The notes: a model not told the origin generated them from the letters alone. 23,373 nucleotides of DNA from Acanthamoeba sp. SK_2022b (GCA_027943245.1 JANDJZ010001058.1:1-23373), one strand, 5' to 3'; positions 1 to 6,974 are shown, counted from the first letter of the stretch. Made by a program: numbers and translations.

Positions 1-106
1 CGCCGATTTCGGAAATCGTCAGACCGCTGACCACGGCGCTGATGGCGCCACCGTAGGTTGCCGTCTTGCCGCCGATGATGGCGACTTTCTCGATGCTGTC
101 TGCCAC
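1..106 (-). CDS. Small phage membrane protein, holin-like (partial, runs off window)
   Basis: A short leftward reading frame starts with GTG at 106, preceded by GGGAG at about 6 nt spacing, and is open to the window edge (35 codons visible). The visible part starts MADSIEKVA and continues into a glycine- and alanine-rich hydrophobic stretch (residues about 9-32) that could begin a transmembrane segment. In P2-like phages the genes right after tail protein X encode small membrane proteins of the lysis module (holin Y and relatives). Position and hydrophobicity suggest a holin or holin-associated protein. The C-terminal half is missing, so family assignment is an inference. It lies 15 nt downstream of gpX and is probably in the same late operon. 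Confidence 0.6.
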   Translation of the reverse strand, partial: MADSIEKVAIIGGKTATYGGAISAVVSGLTISEIG

Positions 107-121
107 TGTTTTCTCCCTCTC

Positions 122-352
122 TCAGTCCCACAGGTAAACGCGCTGGCGGGTCGGTGCCGGCGCGGTGACGAGGCGCACCAGGTGCCCCTCTGGCAAGTCG
201 TCTGCAAACCGACCCAGACCCGGATTGGCGGCCAAGGTGGCCTCCACGTTTCCGCCTGTGGCACCCAGATGGCGCCATACGAGTCCGTCCAGCGTGTCAT
301 GCGCGTGCGCGCGCACAGCGAGCCCCGGCTGCATGTTTTCGGGTGTGGCCAT
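122..352 (-). CDS. Tail protein X (gpX-like, LysM-like fold)
   Basis: A 76-residue protein of the size expected for P2 gpX (about 67 aa). The diagnostic part is DTLDGLVWRHLG (residues about 19-30), followed by an NPGLGRFADDLPEGHLVRL-type segment. This is the LysM-like 'TLD..cwR..G ... NPGL ... LP.G..V.LP' pattern of the phage tail protein X family. P2 gpX is an essential tail gene thought to act in tail assembly or as a cell-wall-binding tail component. The ATG at 352 lies one base past the gpL stop codon, so the two are probably translationally coupled; a GGAG inside the end of gpL serves as ribosome site. No damage is visible. Confidence 0.88.
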   Translation of the reverse strand: MATPENMQPGLAVRAHAHDTLDGLVWRHLGATGGNVEATLAANPGLGRFADDLPEGHLVRLVTAPAPTRQRVYLWD

Positions 353-353
353 C

Positions 354-833
354 TCAGATCAGCTCCACGATGGTTCGCCGCCGGCCGCGCAGATCCGCGA
401 TGGCGTTGCGCAGGTTCCGCTGGAATGTGTCCACGCGGATCTCCAGGCGGGACAGCACACGCCCTTCCTTGCCCTCTCCGTTCGGCAGGGTGTCCAGATC
501 GCGGTAGGCCTCTGCCAGTTCAGCCTGCACATGGCTTTGCACGGCCCGCAGGAACTGCGCAGGCTTGACGCTCTTGCCGTCCACCTGGCGCGCTGGCACC
601 TTGTCCAGGGCGTCATGGCCGGCGGCCACCTGCTCGGCCCGCCAGGCTTCCAGCTGCCCCGTGATGTCGGCCACGGCCAGCACCACGGCCTGGCGCAATC
701 GCTCGGGGGTCACGGCTGCGTCAAAGCGGCATTCCTTGAGCATGCGGTCTGCGTCCACATCGGGCCACCAGCCATCGCCGGCAACAGTGCCCGTTGGCCT
801 CTGGTTCGGTGGGTTGACGTTGGATACAAACAT
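354..833 (-). CDS. Head completion/stabilization protein gpL
   Basis: A 159-residue protein, close to P2 gpL (about 169 aa). The N-terminal region around GDGWWPDVD (residues about 19-27) and the stretch from RFDAAVTPERLRQAVVLA to AEAYRDLDTLP are typical of the phage head completion protein (GPL) family. These proteins sit at the head-tail connector and close the capsid after DNA packaging. The ATG at 833 has GGAG five bases upstream. It follows gpM after an unusual 116-base gap that contains an inverted repeat, and is followed immediately by gpX. The reading frame is intact. Family call confident; the role is taken from P2. Confidence 0.9.
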   Translation of the reverse strand: MFVSNVNPPNQRPTGTVAGDGWWPDVDADRMLKECRFDAAVTPERLRQAVVLAVADITGQLEAWRAEQVAAGHDALDKVPARQVDGKSVKPAQFLRAVQSHVQAELAEAYRDLDTLPNGEGKEGRVLSRLEIRVDTFQRNLRNAIADLRGRRRTIVELI

Positions 834-854
834 GCAGGCTCCGGTGTTGAGGTG

Positions 855-914
855 TGGCGGTGGCCCAGGGCGTTGGACGGTGCTGTGTCAGCTGTCCTTG
901 CCCTGGGGCCGCCA
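855..914. repeat. Long imperfect inverted repeat between gpM and gpL
   Basis: The arms at 855-871 and 900-914 pair over about 15 bp with a 2-nt bulge and one mismatch, around a 28-nt loop. The left arm contains GGCCCAGGGC and the right arm GCCCTGGGGCC. It lies in the 116-base gap before gpL. It is not followed by a T tract in either direction, so it is not an obvious intrinsic terminator; it may be an RNA processing or attenuation element, or debris of decay. Confidence 0.5.
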
Positions 915-949
915 CGGGCGCGGGGTACGCTCGGTTTCGGCGGTTGGAG

Positions 950-1653
950 CTATGCCTCTTTCTTGAGGCGGCGCTCCAGCCGCTCGATGTCTTTTTTCAC
1001 GCCGGTACGGGTGTCCAGCTCGAAGGCGCGCTTGAGCAGCGGCATGGCCTTGCGGCATGCGGTGATGGGACGGGACTCCATGTCCACATCGCTGCTCGAT
1101 GTCTTGCCCAGCAGCGCCCAGCCGGCGGCCTTGTAGAGCTTGGCGCGGGCCTGGTCGTGTGCATCCAGGCCATCGGTCATGGCGATGACCTCGGCCGTGA
1201 TGCGCACGGCGTCCTTGCCGGCCAGCCGGCCCGCCATCACGGCCTCGCCTACCTCATCGATCACGATGGTCTGCACGGGGCGCTCGAATCTGTCGGGCAT
1301 CTTGAGCCCGTGCTCCAGCGCGTAGCCGGCGAGCGCCAGGCCTCGGTCATACATCCCTGCATCCAGGCTCCAGAGCAGGACCGTGGCCAGCACGTCATCC
1401 TGCACGCCCGGCGCGGCCTGCAGTACCGCGTCGATGTAGTCGTCAAACTCGGGCAGCATGGTGCGCTTCATCTCGGCGCGCCGCTCCAGACTTTGCACGT
1501 CTTTCAGGCGCAGGCGGAACTGGTGCAGCTGCGTCAGCTGCATTTCATAAGCCGAGCCTGTGGCCTCGCCGTGCGCGCCGCATCGGCCGCCTGCTGGGCT
1601 TGCTTGGCCGCCAGCACGCGCAAGCGGTGCCGCTGGGCTGGTGATTGGTTCAT
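950..1653 (-). pseudogene. Terminase small subunit gpM, frameshifted
   Basis: The main frame from an internal ATG at 1543 gives 197 residues with the gpM signature (LKDVQSLERRAEMKR, then LPEF and an alpha-helical body), shorter than P2 gpM (about 247 aa). The missing N-terminus lies upstream in another frame. An ATG at 1653, with GGGGA just upstream, opens a frame beginning MNQSPAQRHRLRVLAAK, the typical gpM start. That frame ends at a TGA (1534-1536) after 39 residues. The frame of the main body is open upstream of 1543 and reads ATGSAYEMQL there. A single missing base, most simply in the G run at about 1566-1572, explains the break; the intact gene would encode about 234 aa. gpM recognises cos DNA and forms the terminase with gpP. 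A restart at 1543 has no convincing ribosome site. Confidence 0.8.
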
Positions 1654-1671
1654 GGGTTCCCCGCTGGTGTG

Positions 1672-1695
1672 GCGCCGGCCGATCAGAGCCGGCGC
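1672..1695 (-). other. GC-rich hairpin between capsid N and gpM
   Basis: An 8-bp perfect stem (GCGCCGGC / GCCGGCGC) with an 8-base loop lies in the 53-base gap between the major capsid gene and gpM. No T tract follows on the transcribed strand. It may adjust the high expression of capsid relative to terminase (processing, partial termination); this is inference. Confidence 0.4.
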
Positions 1696-1706
1696 GCTGG
1701 CTGCTA

Positions 1707-2729
1707 TCAGGCTTCGGGCTCGATCTCGATGTTTTCGATCAGCACGGCCTTGCCCAGGTCTTCGATGACGAAAGCATCGTTGGAGCTTTCGTAGGTCTCC
1801 ACCCGGTCGCGCTTCGGGTTGTCCAGAATCGACCGGCGGCGCCCGCCCTCCTGGTAGTAGATGGACAGGTTGGACCAGCTGGTGACCAGGATGGCATTGG
1901 GCAGGAAGAACGGCACGGCGTTGGCCGCCAGTCGCCCCAGCCGTGCCTGGCTCACCACGATGCTGGCGGCCAGGATCTCGGTGGGTGCCTTCTGCCCATC
2001 GACCAGCGGGAACAGCTTGTCATGCATCAGGTCACGGCCTGTTATCGCCACAAGGTCGGCGGCCTCGGCGTGCCAGGGGTCCATCAGTGTTTTGTAGGCG
2101 TCGTAGACCAGGCCGTCCAGGGTCTTGTAGTCATTGCCCGCACTGGGGCCGACCTTGATTTTTCCGCTGCCCTGCACGACTTCATGCAGCACACGCTCGG
2201 GCGCCGTGTTGCGCAGCTGTTGCAGCCATCCGATGTTCACGTCCTGGAGCTTGGGATTGGCTGCCAGGTCGGTGTCTTCGGCCACGTGGGTGCCGTTCCA
2301 GCCCACCATGATGCGATCCAGTGCGCAGCGTTCGTAGATGCTGCGAGACAGGCGCGGCTGAAAGTCCTTGAACTTCGCCCACATGTCCATGGTTTGGTAG
2401 CGCGTGTGGGTGTCGTAGTTGGTCTTCTCGCAACGGTACTTCGTTCCGTCCATGGCCTTCACGTCGCGGGTCTGGCGGTCCTTGTTCTGCGTGTTGGTAC
2501 GGCTGGCAGTCGGTCCGGTTACGCCGATGTAGAGCTTTTCGCCTTCCATTTCCGTGACCGGCACGTTGTTGATGCGCTTGAGCATCTCGCTGGACTCTTG
2601 GATCTTGGTTTCCAGGCGCTGCTGCACGCTGGGCTCGATGGCGAACTTCTCGGCGGCGCTTTCAACGCCATTGAGCTGGGCCTGGTCCTTCAAGAACTGG
2701 TTGTATTGCTGGCGGGTGAGCTTTTGCAT
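1707..2729 (-). CDS. Major capsid protein gpN (P2 family)
   Basis: A 340-residue protein, close to P2 gpN (357 aa). It starts MQKLTRQQYNQFLKDQAQLNGV, and the N-terminal 30 or so residues form the segment that gpO cleaves off during P2 capsid maturation. Family-typical blocks include IQESSEMLKRINNVPV (about 43-58), EGEKLYIGVTGPTASRT (about 62-78), MWAKF (about 116-120) and the GWNGTHVAEDTDL region in the middle. It adopts the HK97 fold in the known relative. The ATG at 2729 has GAGGAAA just upstream. It sits between scaffold/protease O and terminase M as in P2. No break seen. It is the best single marker for the prophage type. Confidence 0.95.
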   Translation of the reverse strand: MQKLTRQQYNQFLKDQAQLNGVESAAEKFAIEPSVQQRLETKIQESSEMLKRINNVPVTEMEGEKLYIGVTGPTASRTNTQNKDRQTRDVKAMDGTKYRCEKTNYDTHTRYQTMDMWAKFKDFQPRLSRSIYERCALDRIMVGWNGTHVAEDTDLAANPKLQDVNIGWLQQLRNTAPERVLHEVVQGSGKIKVGPSAGNDYKTLDGLVYDAYKTLMDPWHAEAADLVAITGRDLMHDKLFPLVDGQKAPTEILAASIVVSQARLGRLAANAVPFFLPNAILVTSWSNLSIYYQEGGRRRSILDNPKRDRVETYESSNDAFVIEDLGKAVLIENIEIEPEA

Positions 2730-2768
2730 GTCGGTTTCCTCGGTCTGGTGTAGTGGGCTGGCCAGGGG

Positions 2769-3548
2769 TCAGCAGTCGGCCTTCTCGTAGCCGGCGCCAC
2801 CGGTGTTCAGCGGTCGCTTGTTGGGGTTGCTGTCGGTTTTCTCGACCTTCTCGCGGAACTCGGCGAAGGCCTCCAGGTGTTCCTCGAGCTTCTTGCGCAG
2901 GTCTTGCTGCTCGGTGCCGAACTTGGACACCTTGCCGTCCAGCGCTTCCATGGCGTTGCCGGCCTCCTGCATGGCCTCGGTCATTTCCGCCGCGAATTTC
3001 TCGCCGGTTTCCTGGCGGCCGGACAGGCGCTTGAACTTGGCCAGCAGCTTGGCAACAACGCCATCTCGGGCCGGCCCTGCCTCGGGATCGTCTTCGCTGA
3101 ATTCCAGCTCCGTCTCGATGAACATCGAGAAGACCTGCTTGCCGTCCTTGGCCGAGAACGAAAGTGCTTCACAGCCGGTACTGGCCGGGCTGTCGGTCAC
3201 GGCCAGGCCCATCAGATAGGCCTCGCCCTTGCCTTGGAAGTTGGGCTCCACCTCAATGGAGCTGTAAATCTTCTTGCCCTGGCGGTTCATTGCCAGCGCG
3301 ATTCCAGCAGCCCGATGCTGCTGCGAACGACCAGCGCCGTCCTCGACGCGGGCCTCGACTTCCAGCACGTCGCCCTGGGCGCTGAATGGGCTGTCATGCC
3401 ACACGCTGCGCTGGTGCTCCACCCAAACCCGCGCGCCGTACTTCGCACGGTTGTAGGTGTTGGCGATCTGTTCGATCCATTCGCGTTTGATTTCGCGCCC
3501 ATCCACCGTCTTGCCTTCGGTGGCGACCCGGAAAAATTTCTTGCTCAT
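2769..3548 (-). CDS. Capsid scaffolding protein/maturation protease gpO
   Basis: A 259-residue protein (P2 gpO is 284 aa) of the phage capsid scaffolding GPO family. It is a scaffold with an N-terminal serine protease that trims N, L and itself. The expected catalytic residues can be seen: D16 in TVDGRE, H45 in WVEHQR and S97 in KIYSSIEVEPNF, followed by YLMGLAVTDSPASTG. The C-terminal third (about 190-245) is a predicted coiled coil, as expected for the scaffold part. Residues 72-82 are strange: hydrophilic, poor in G/C third positions, and replacing a hydrophobic strand; see the finding on compensating frameshifts. No clear Shine-Dalgarno sequence precedes the ATG. It is the first gene of the leftward operon. 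Confidence 0.92.
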   Translation of the reverse strand: MSKKFFRVATEGKTVDGREIKREWIEQIANTYNRAKYGARVWVEHQRSVWHDSPFSAQGDVLEVEARVEDGAGRSQQHRAAGIALAMNRQGKKIYSSIEVEPNFQGKGEAYLMGLAVTDSPASTGCEALSFSAKDGKQVFSMFIETELEFSEDDPEAGPARDGVVAKLLAKFKRLSGRQETGEKFAAEMTEAMQEAGNAMEALDGKVSKFGTEQQDLRKKLEEHLEAFAEFREKVEKTDSNPNKRPLNTGGAGYEKADC

Positions 3549-3690
3549 AGCGTGCAGCCAGTGGTGAGAGTTGATCTGGTGCCTATGTTCTTTCGGTGCA
3601 AGTTTTGTAGCAATCAGCGCGCTCTGTGGCTAGACGAGTGACAGTTTTTGCATGCTGCTTTTCGCGCGCGCGCGGGACAAACTCCCAGTC
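3549..3690. promoter_or_regulatory. Divergent control region between gpO and gpP
   Basis: This region separates the two divergent late operons, as in P2, where late promoters depend on the phage activator Ogr and satellite Delta. Ogr sites follow the pattern TGT-N12-ACA. At 3625-3643 there is a TGT-N13-ACA, one base too long, starting TGTGGC. No good -35/-10 pair is evident. The regulatory role follows from the layout; the specific site is tentative. Confidence 0.45.
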
Positions 3691-5619
3691 ATGCCCAGCA
3701 CTGCAAAACGCGCCAGGCCGGCGCCGCATCGCGCAGCGGCATCGGCCCAGAAAGCGCCCGCCAAGACCGCCGCGAAGAAGCCCACCCAGCAGGCCGACAA
3801 CCCTCTGCCCTTCGGCCTCGATGGCCTGCCCACAGCGGCGGGCTCAGGTTTGCCGGCTGGCCCGTCCAGTCCCGTGGACGGCGGCGCCGGGGTGCGCCGC
3901 GAAGCGAGGGCGCTGTTCTGGATGGGCTGGAAGTTCACGCATATCGCCGAACGGCTGGGCGTGCCGCGCACCACGCTGATCGGCTGGTCGCGCGCTGATG
4001 GCTGGGAAGAGGCCAAGCCCGTTGACCGTGTGGCTGGCACGCTGGAGTCGCGTCTGGTCTCGCTCATCGCCAAGGAACAGAAGACCGGCGGCGACTTCAA
4101 GGAAATCGACCTGCTCACGCGGCAGATGGAGCGCCTGGCGCGTATCGACAAGTATGGGCAGACGGGCCGCGAAAGTGACCTGAATCCCAACATCGAGCTG
4201 CGCAATGCCGGGCCGAAGAAGAAGCCGGAAAAGAACGCCATCACGCCCGAGCAGGTGGACGTGCTTTGCAAGGCCTTCCTCGATTCGCTGTTCGACTACC
4301 AGCGCACCTGGTGGGGCGCGGCCATGGAGCGCACCCGGCAGATCCTCAAGAGCCGGCAGATCGGCGCCACCTGGTACTTTGCCCGTGAGGCATTGATTGA
4401 TGCGCTCCAGACGGGGCGCAATCAGATTTTCCTGTCGGCCAGTAAAAACCAGGCCCATGTGTTCCGCAACTACATCATCGCTTTCGTGAAGAAGGAGATT
4501 GGTGTCACGCTCACAGGCGATCCCATCATCTTGCCCAATGGGGCCGAGCTGATTTTCCTGGGCACCAACTCGCGCACGGCCCAGAGCTACCACGGCAATC
4601 TGTACTTCGATGAATATTTCTGGACCACGAATTTCACCGAGCTGAACAACGTGGCAAGCGGCATGTCGTCGCACAAGCAATGGCGCCTGACGTATTTCAG
4701 CACGCCCTCCAGCCTGCAGCATGAGGCCTACGCGCTGTGGAACGGCTCGCACATCACCGACCGCAAGCTGGACATCGACCTGCGCCATGAGCACCTGGCC
4801 AATGGCTTTCGAGGTGCGGACGGCATCTGGCGCCACATCGTCACGGTCGAGGATGCCGAGCGCGGCGGCTGCACCTTGTTCGACATCGAGAACCTGCGCT
4901 CCACCAAGGCCGCCACTGTCTTCGCCAATCTGTACCTGTGCCAGTTCATGGATGACGCGCTGGCCGTGTTTCCGCTGTCGCTGCTCCAGCGCGGCATGGT
5001 GGACCCTTGGGAAGCGTGGAAGGATTTCAAGGCATTCACCCAGCGGCCCTTTGGGCACAAAGGCGTGTGGGTTGGATATGACCCCAGCCATACCGGCGAC
5101 AAGGCCGCGCTGGTGGTCCTGGCGCCGCCTGAAAAGCCCGGCGGCAAGTTCCGCGTCCTGTACCGCAAGCAGATGCACAAGATGGAGTACGAGGACCAGG
5201 CTGCGGAAATCCAGCGCATCTGCCAGCAGTTCAACGTTGAGAAGATGACCATCGACACAACCGGCATGGGGCAGGGCGTTTACCAGCTTGTGCGCAAGTT
5301 CTTTCCCGCCGTGCGCGGCCTGCGCTACAGCCTCGAAGCCAAGATCCTGCTGGTGCTCAAGGCCCAGACCGTGCTGCGCGCAGGCCGGCTGGAGTTCGAC
5401 CAGGACGACAAGGAAATGGCCGCCAGCTTCATGTCGGTCAAGCAGGAGATGACGCCCACAGGCCGCTCCATCACCTACAGCAGCGGCCGTTCGGAGCAGA
5501 CCGGCCACGGCGACCTGGCGTGGGCAACCATGAATGCGCTTTCCAACGAACCACTGGAGCAGGGGACCGAGTTCGCCGGCTCCACGCTCTCGCAATCCTT
5601 TGTGGAGATATCCGAATGA
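3691..5619 (+). CDS. Terminase large subunit gpP (ATPase/nuclease)
   Basis: A 642-residue protein from the ATG at 3691; an in-frame ATG at 3652 would add 13 residues but has no better ribosome site. After a basic, Ala/Pro-rich tail (1-60) comes a helix-turn-helix (about 73-104, ending TTLIGWSRADGW). The ATPase domain follows, with a Walker-A-like KSRQIGATW (220-228) and Walker B LYFDE (D307, E308). The C-terminal nuclease domain has acidic candidates D464 (VGYDPSHTG), D522 (TIDTTGMG) and D608 (GHGDLAW). It matches the P2 gpP terminase ATPase family, usually about 590 aa; the longer length is due to the N-terminal tail. It packages DNA with gpM through portal gpQ. The frame is intact, but its partner gpM here is broken. 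Q follows with a 4-base overlap. Confidence 0.94.
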   Translation: MPSTAKRARPAPHRAAASAQKAPAKTAAKKPTQQADNPLPFGLDGLPTAAGSGLPAGPSSPVDGGAGVRREARALFWMGWKFTHIAERLGVPRTTLIGWSRADGWEEAKPVDRVAGTLESRLVSLIAKEQKTGGDFKEIDLLTRQMERLARIDKYGQTGRESDLNPNIELRNAGPKKKPEKNAITPEQVDVLCKAFLDSLFDYQRTWWGAAMERTRQILKSRQIGATWYFAREALIDALQTGRNQIFLSASKNQAHVFRNYIIAFVKKEIGVTLTGDPIILPNGAELIFLGTNSRTAQSYHGNLYFDEYFWTTNFTELNNVASGMSSHKQWRLTYFSTPSSLQHEAYALWNGSHITDRKLDIDLRHEHLANGFRGADGIWRHIVTVEDAERGGCTLFDIENLRSTKAATVFANLYLCQFMDDALAVFPLSLLQRGMVDPWEAWKDFKAFTQRPFGHKGVWVGYDPSHTGDKAALVVLAPPEKPGGKFRVLYRKQMHKMEYEDQAAEIQRICQQFNVEKMTIDTTGMGQGVYQLVRKFFPAVRGLRYSLEAKILLVLKAQTVLRAGRLEFDQDDKEMAASFMSVKQEMTPTGRSITYSSGRSEQTGHGDLAWATMNALSNEPLEQGTEFAGSTLSQSFVEISE

Positions 5620-6665
5620 CCGAAGCCACCCAGGCCAGCGCAGCGCTCGGCAATGATGCCGCCGCCGAATCCGCGCCCGCAGGCCCCGCGCGCTCTGTGA
5701 TGTTCACCTTTGGCGATCCTGAGCCAGTGGTGGGCGGGCGCGCTTCGATCCTCGAATACATCGAGTGCATGGATAACGGCCGCTGGTATGAGCCGCCTGT
5801 CAGCTTTGCTGATCTGGCGCGCATGCTGCGTGTCGGTGCGCACCATGAGTCCGCTATCCGCTTCAAGGTCAACGTGTTGACCAGCACGCTGATGCCGTCG
5901 CCCTATCTTTCGCCTGGTGCCTTCCAGGCCTTCGCCTTGGACTACCTCACGCTGGGCAATGGCTATCTGGAAAGCCGGCGGAATCTGGTGGGGAGCCTGC
6001 TCCGGCTGGAGCACACGCTTGGCAAGTACATGCGGCGCGGCAAAGAGGCCGGTCAGTATTTCCAGATCAGCGATTTTCAGAACGAGCACGAATTCCCGTC
6101 CGGCCAGGTCTTCCACCTGCGGGAGCCCGACATTCATCAGGAGGTATACGGCCTTCCGCAGTACCTGGGCGCTGTGCAGTCAGCCCTGCTCAACGAGGCG
6201 GCCACGCTATTCCGCCGGCGGTACTACGCCAACGGCTCGCACGCTGGTTTCATCCTCTACGTGACCGACCCCGCCCAGCATGAGGAAGACATCGAGGCAA
6301 TGCGCGATCAGCTCATCAAGTCCAAGGGCGTGGGCAATTTCAAGAATCTCTTCTACTACGCGCCCAACGGCAAGGCCGATGGCATCAAGCTGATTCCCAT
6401 CAGCGAGGTGGCTGCCAAAGATGAGTTTGTCAACATCAAGGCCAGCAGCAGGGATGACGTGCTGGCCGCGCATCGGGTTCCGCCCCAGCTGATGGGCATG
6501 ATGCCGAACAACGTTGGCGGGTTTGGGGATGTTGAAAAAGGGGCGAAGGTCTTTGCGCGCAACGAAATCCGGCCACTTCAGTCGCGTATCAAGGATGAGC
6601 TGAATGCCTGGGCTGGTGCCCCGGTCTGCGACTTTCGGCCTTACTCCCTGGATGATGACGAGTAG
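5616..6665 (+). CDS. Portal protein gpQ (P2 family)
   Basis: A 349-residue protein, nearly the length of P2 gpQ (344 aa). The start is ATG at 5616, overlapping the gpP stop as ATGA, with TGGAGA nine bases upstream; longer upstream frames would lie inside gpP and are rejected. Family blocks: MFTFGDPEPV (29-38), the segment from ILEYIECM to GRWYEPPVS (45-63), QEVYGLPQYLGAVQSALLNEAATLFRRRYYANGSHAGFI (about 175-213) and HRVPPQLMG (286-294). The portal is the dodecameric ring at the capsid vertex through which terminase drives DNA. The gene is intact and is the last recognisable phage gene before host DNA. Confidence 0.95.
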   Translation: MTEATQASAALGNDAAAESAPAGPARSVMFTFGDPEPVVGGRASILEYIECMDNGRWYEPPVSFADLARMLRVGAHHESAIRFKVNVLTSTLMPSPYLSPGAFQAFALDYLTLGNGYLESRRNLVGSLLRLEHTLGKYMRRGKEAGQYFQISDFQNEHEFPSGQVFHLREPDIHQEVYGLPQYLGAVQSALLNEAATLFRRRYYANGSHAGFILYVTDPAQHEEDIEAMRDQLIKSKGVGNFKNLFYYAPNGKADGIKLIPISEVAAKDEFVNIKASSRDDVLAAHRVPPQLMGMMPNNVGGFGDVEKGAKVFARNEIRPLQSRIKDELNAWAGAPVCDFRPYSLDDDE

Positions 6666-6881
6666 GTTCCATCAACTCGGTTGCCCGTTGGATTCCCGCA
6701 AAATCAGCGTAAGTAGTTGATTTTTCAAGAGAGTCGCCCCGCCCCCCGCGCACCACGCACCAACGCCGCTCAACTGCGGCGAACACTGCCCAAGCCCGCT
6801 TCCTGTAGGGACGGCCCGTTTGCAAACGGATTGGGGGATTCCCCGCAAGTGGGTGCGTCCGGAGGTTAAAACCGCCTCGTT
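6666..6881. other. Phage-host junction, no gene seen
   Basis: About 216 bases without a credible gene. The stretch 6734-6754 is strongly C-rich. A perfect 14-bp palindrome (CCGTTTGCAAACGG) lies at 6816-6829, followed by GGGG-ATT-CCCC (6834-6844 region). One prophage end must lie here, but no duplicate that would mark attL/attR can be recognised within the window. No tRNA or tRNA 3' fragment is present. Confidence 0.6.
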
Positions 6882-6887
6882 TATAAT
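6866..6887 (+). promoter_or_regulatory. Probable tig promoter (consensus -10)
   Basis: A perfect TATAAT lies at 6882-6887. The -35 region is poor at 17-bp spacing; a TTAAAA at 6866-6871 would be too close. Transcription would start at about 6893-6896, giving a leader of about 190 nt before the tig ATG. The sequence just after the -10 (GTCCGGCTTCG) is nearly the same as after the -10 upstream of the tRNA-Gly cluster. Confidence 0.55.
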
Positions 6888-6897
6888 GTCCGGCTTC

Positions 6898-6961
6898 GCT
6901 TACATCACGGGTTGAGCGAACCATGTGCGGTCCCCAGCGGCCAGGCGCATGTGATGTAAGC
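6898..6961 (+). ncRNA. Structured 5' leader of tig: candidate three-way-junction RNA
   Basis: On paper the first 64 transcribed bases fold compactly. P1 is a perfect 11-bp helix (6898-6908 with 6951-6961; GCTTACATCAC / GTGATGTAAGC). P2 is a 4-bp hairpin (6910-6913/6919-6922). P3 pairs 6923-6928 with 6945-6950 (one G-U) and 6929-6932 with 6939-6942, with a 2-nt bulge. Only one base (6909) is unpaired at the junction. I recognise no known riboswitch or ribozyme core. Hand-folded only; covariation unknown. Confidence 0.45.
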
Positions 6962-6974
6962 CCTTGAAATCTGA

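Larger units (their letters stand above)
1..6700. mobile_element. P2-like prophage, right-hand end (capsid/packaging module)
   Basis: Eight consecutive genes match the P2 head and packaging module in content, order and strand. P and Q run rightward; O, N, M, L, X and a holin-like gene run leftward from the same divergent centre near 3.6 kb. The element continues past the left edge. The right end is placed between the portal stop codon (6665) and the tig promoter (6882); the exact junction cannot be seen without the other att site. gpM is frameshifted and gpO seems to carry compensating shifts, and no integrase, repressor or replication gene lies beside Q. It is therefore probably a defective remnant, although those genes could lie beyond the left edge. 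Confidence 0.88.

Noticed and set aside
3844..5595. 583-codon minus-strand open frame opposite the terminase gene
   Set aside because: Shadow of gpP; the plus strand encodes clear terminase motifs.
6733..6756. C-rich stretch after gpQ as the cos site
   Set aside because: Position next to Q is suggestive, but there is no cut-site pattern I can defend and gpM/cos pairs vary; not supported from sequence alone.
6898..6961. Hammerhead ribozyme or known riboswitch in the tig leader
   Set aside because: Three-way shape fits, but the CTGANGA/GAAA hammerhead core and the TPP or purine consensus bases are absent.
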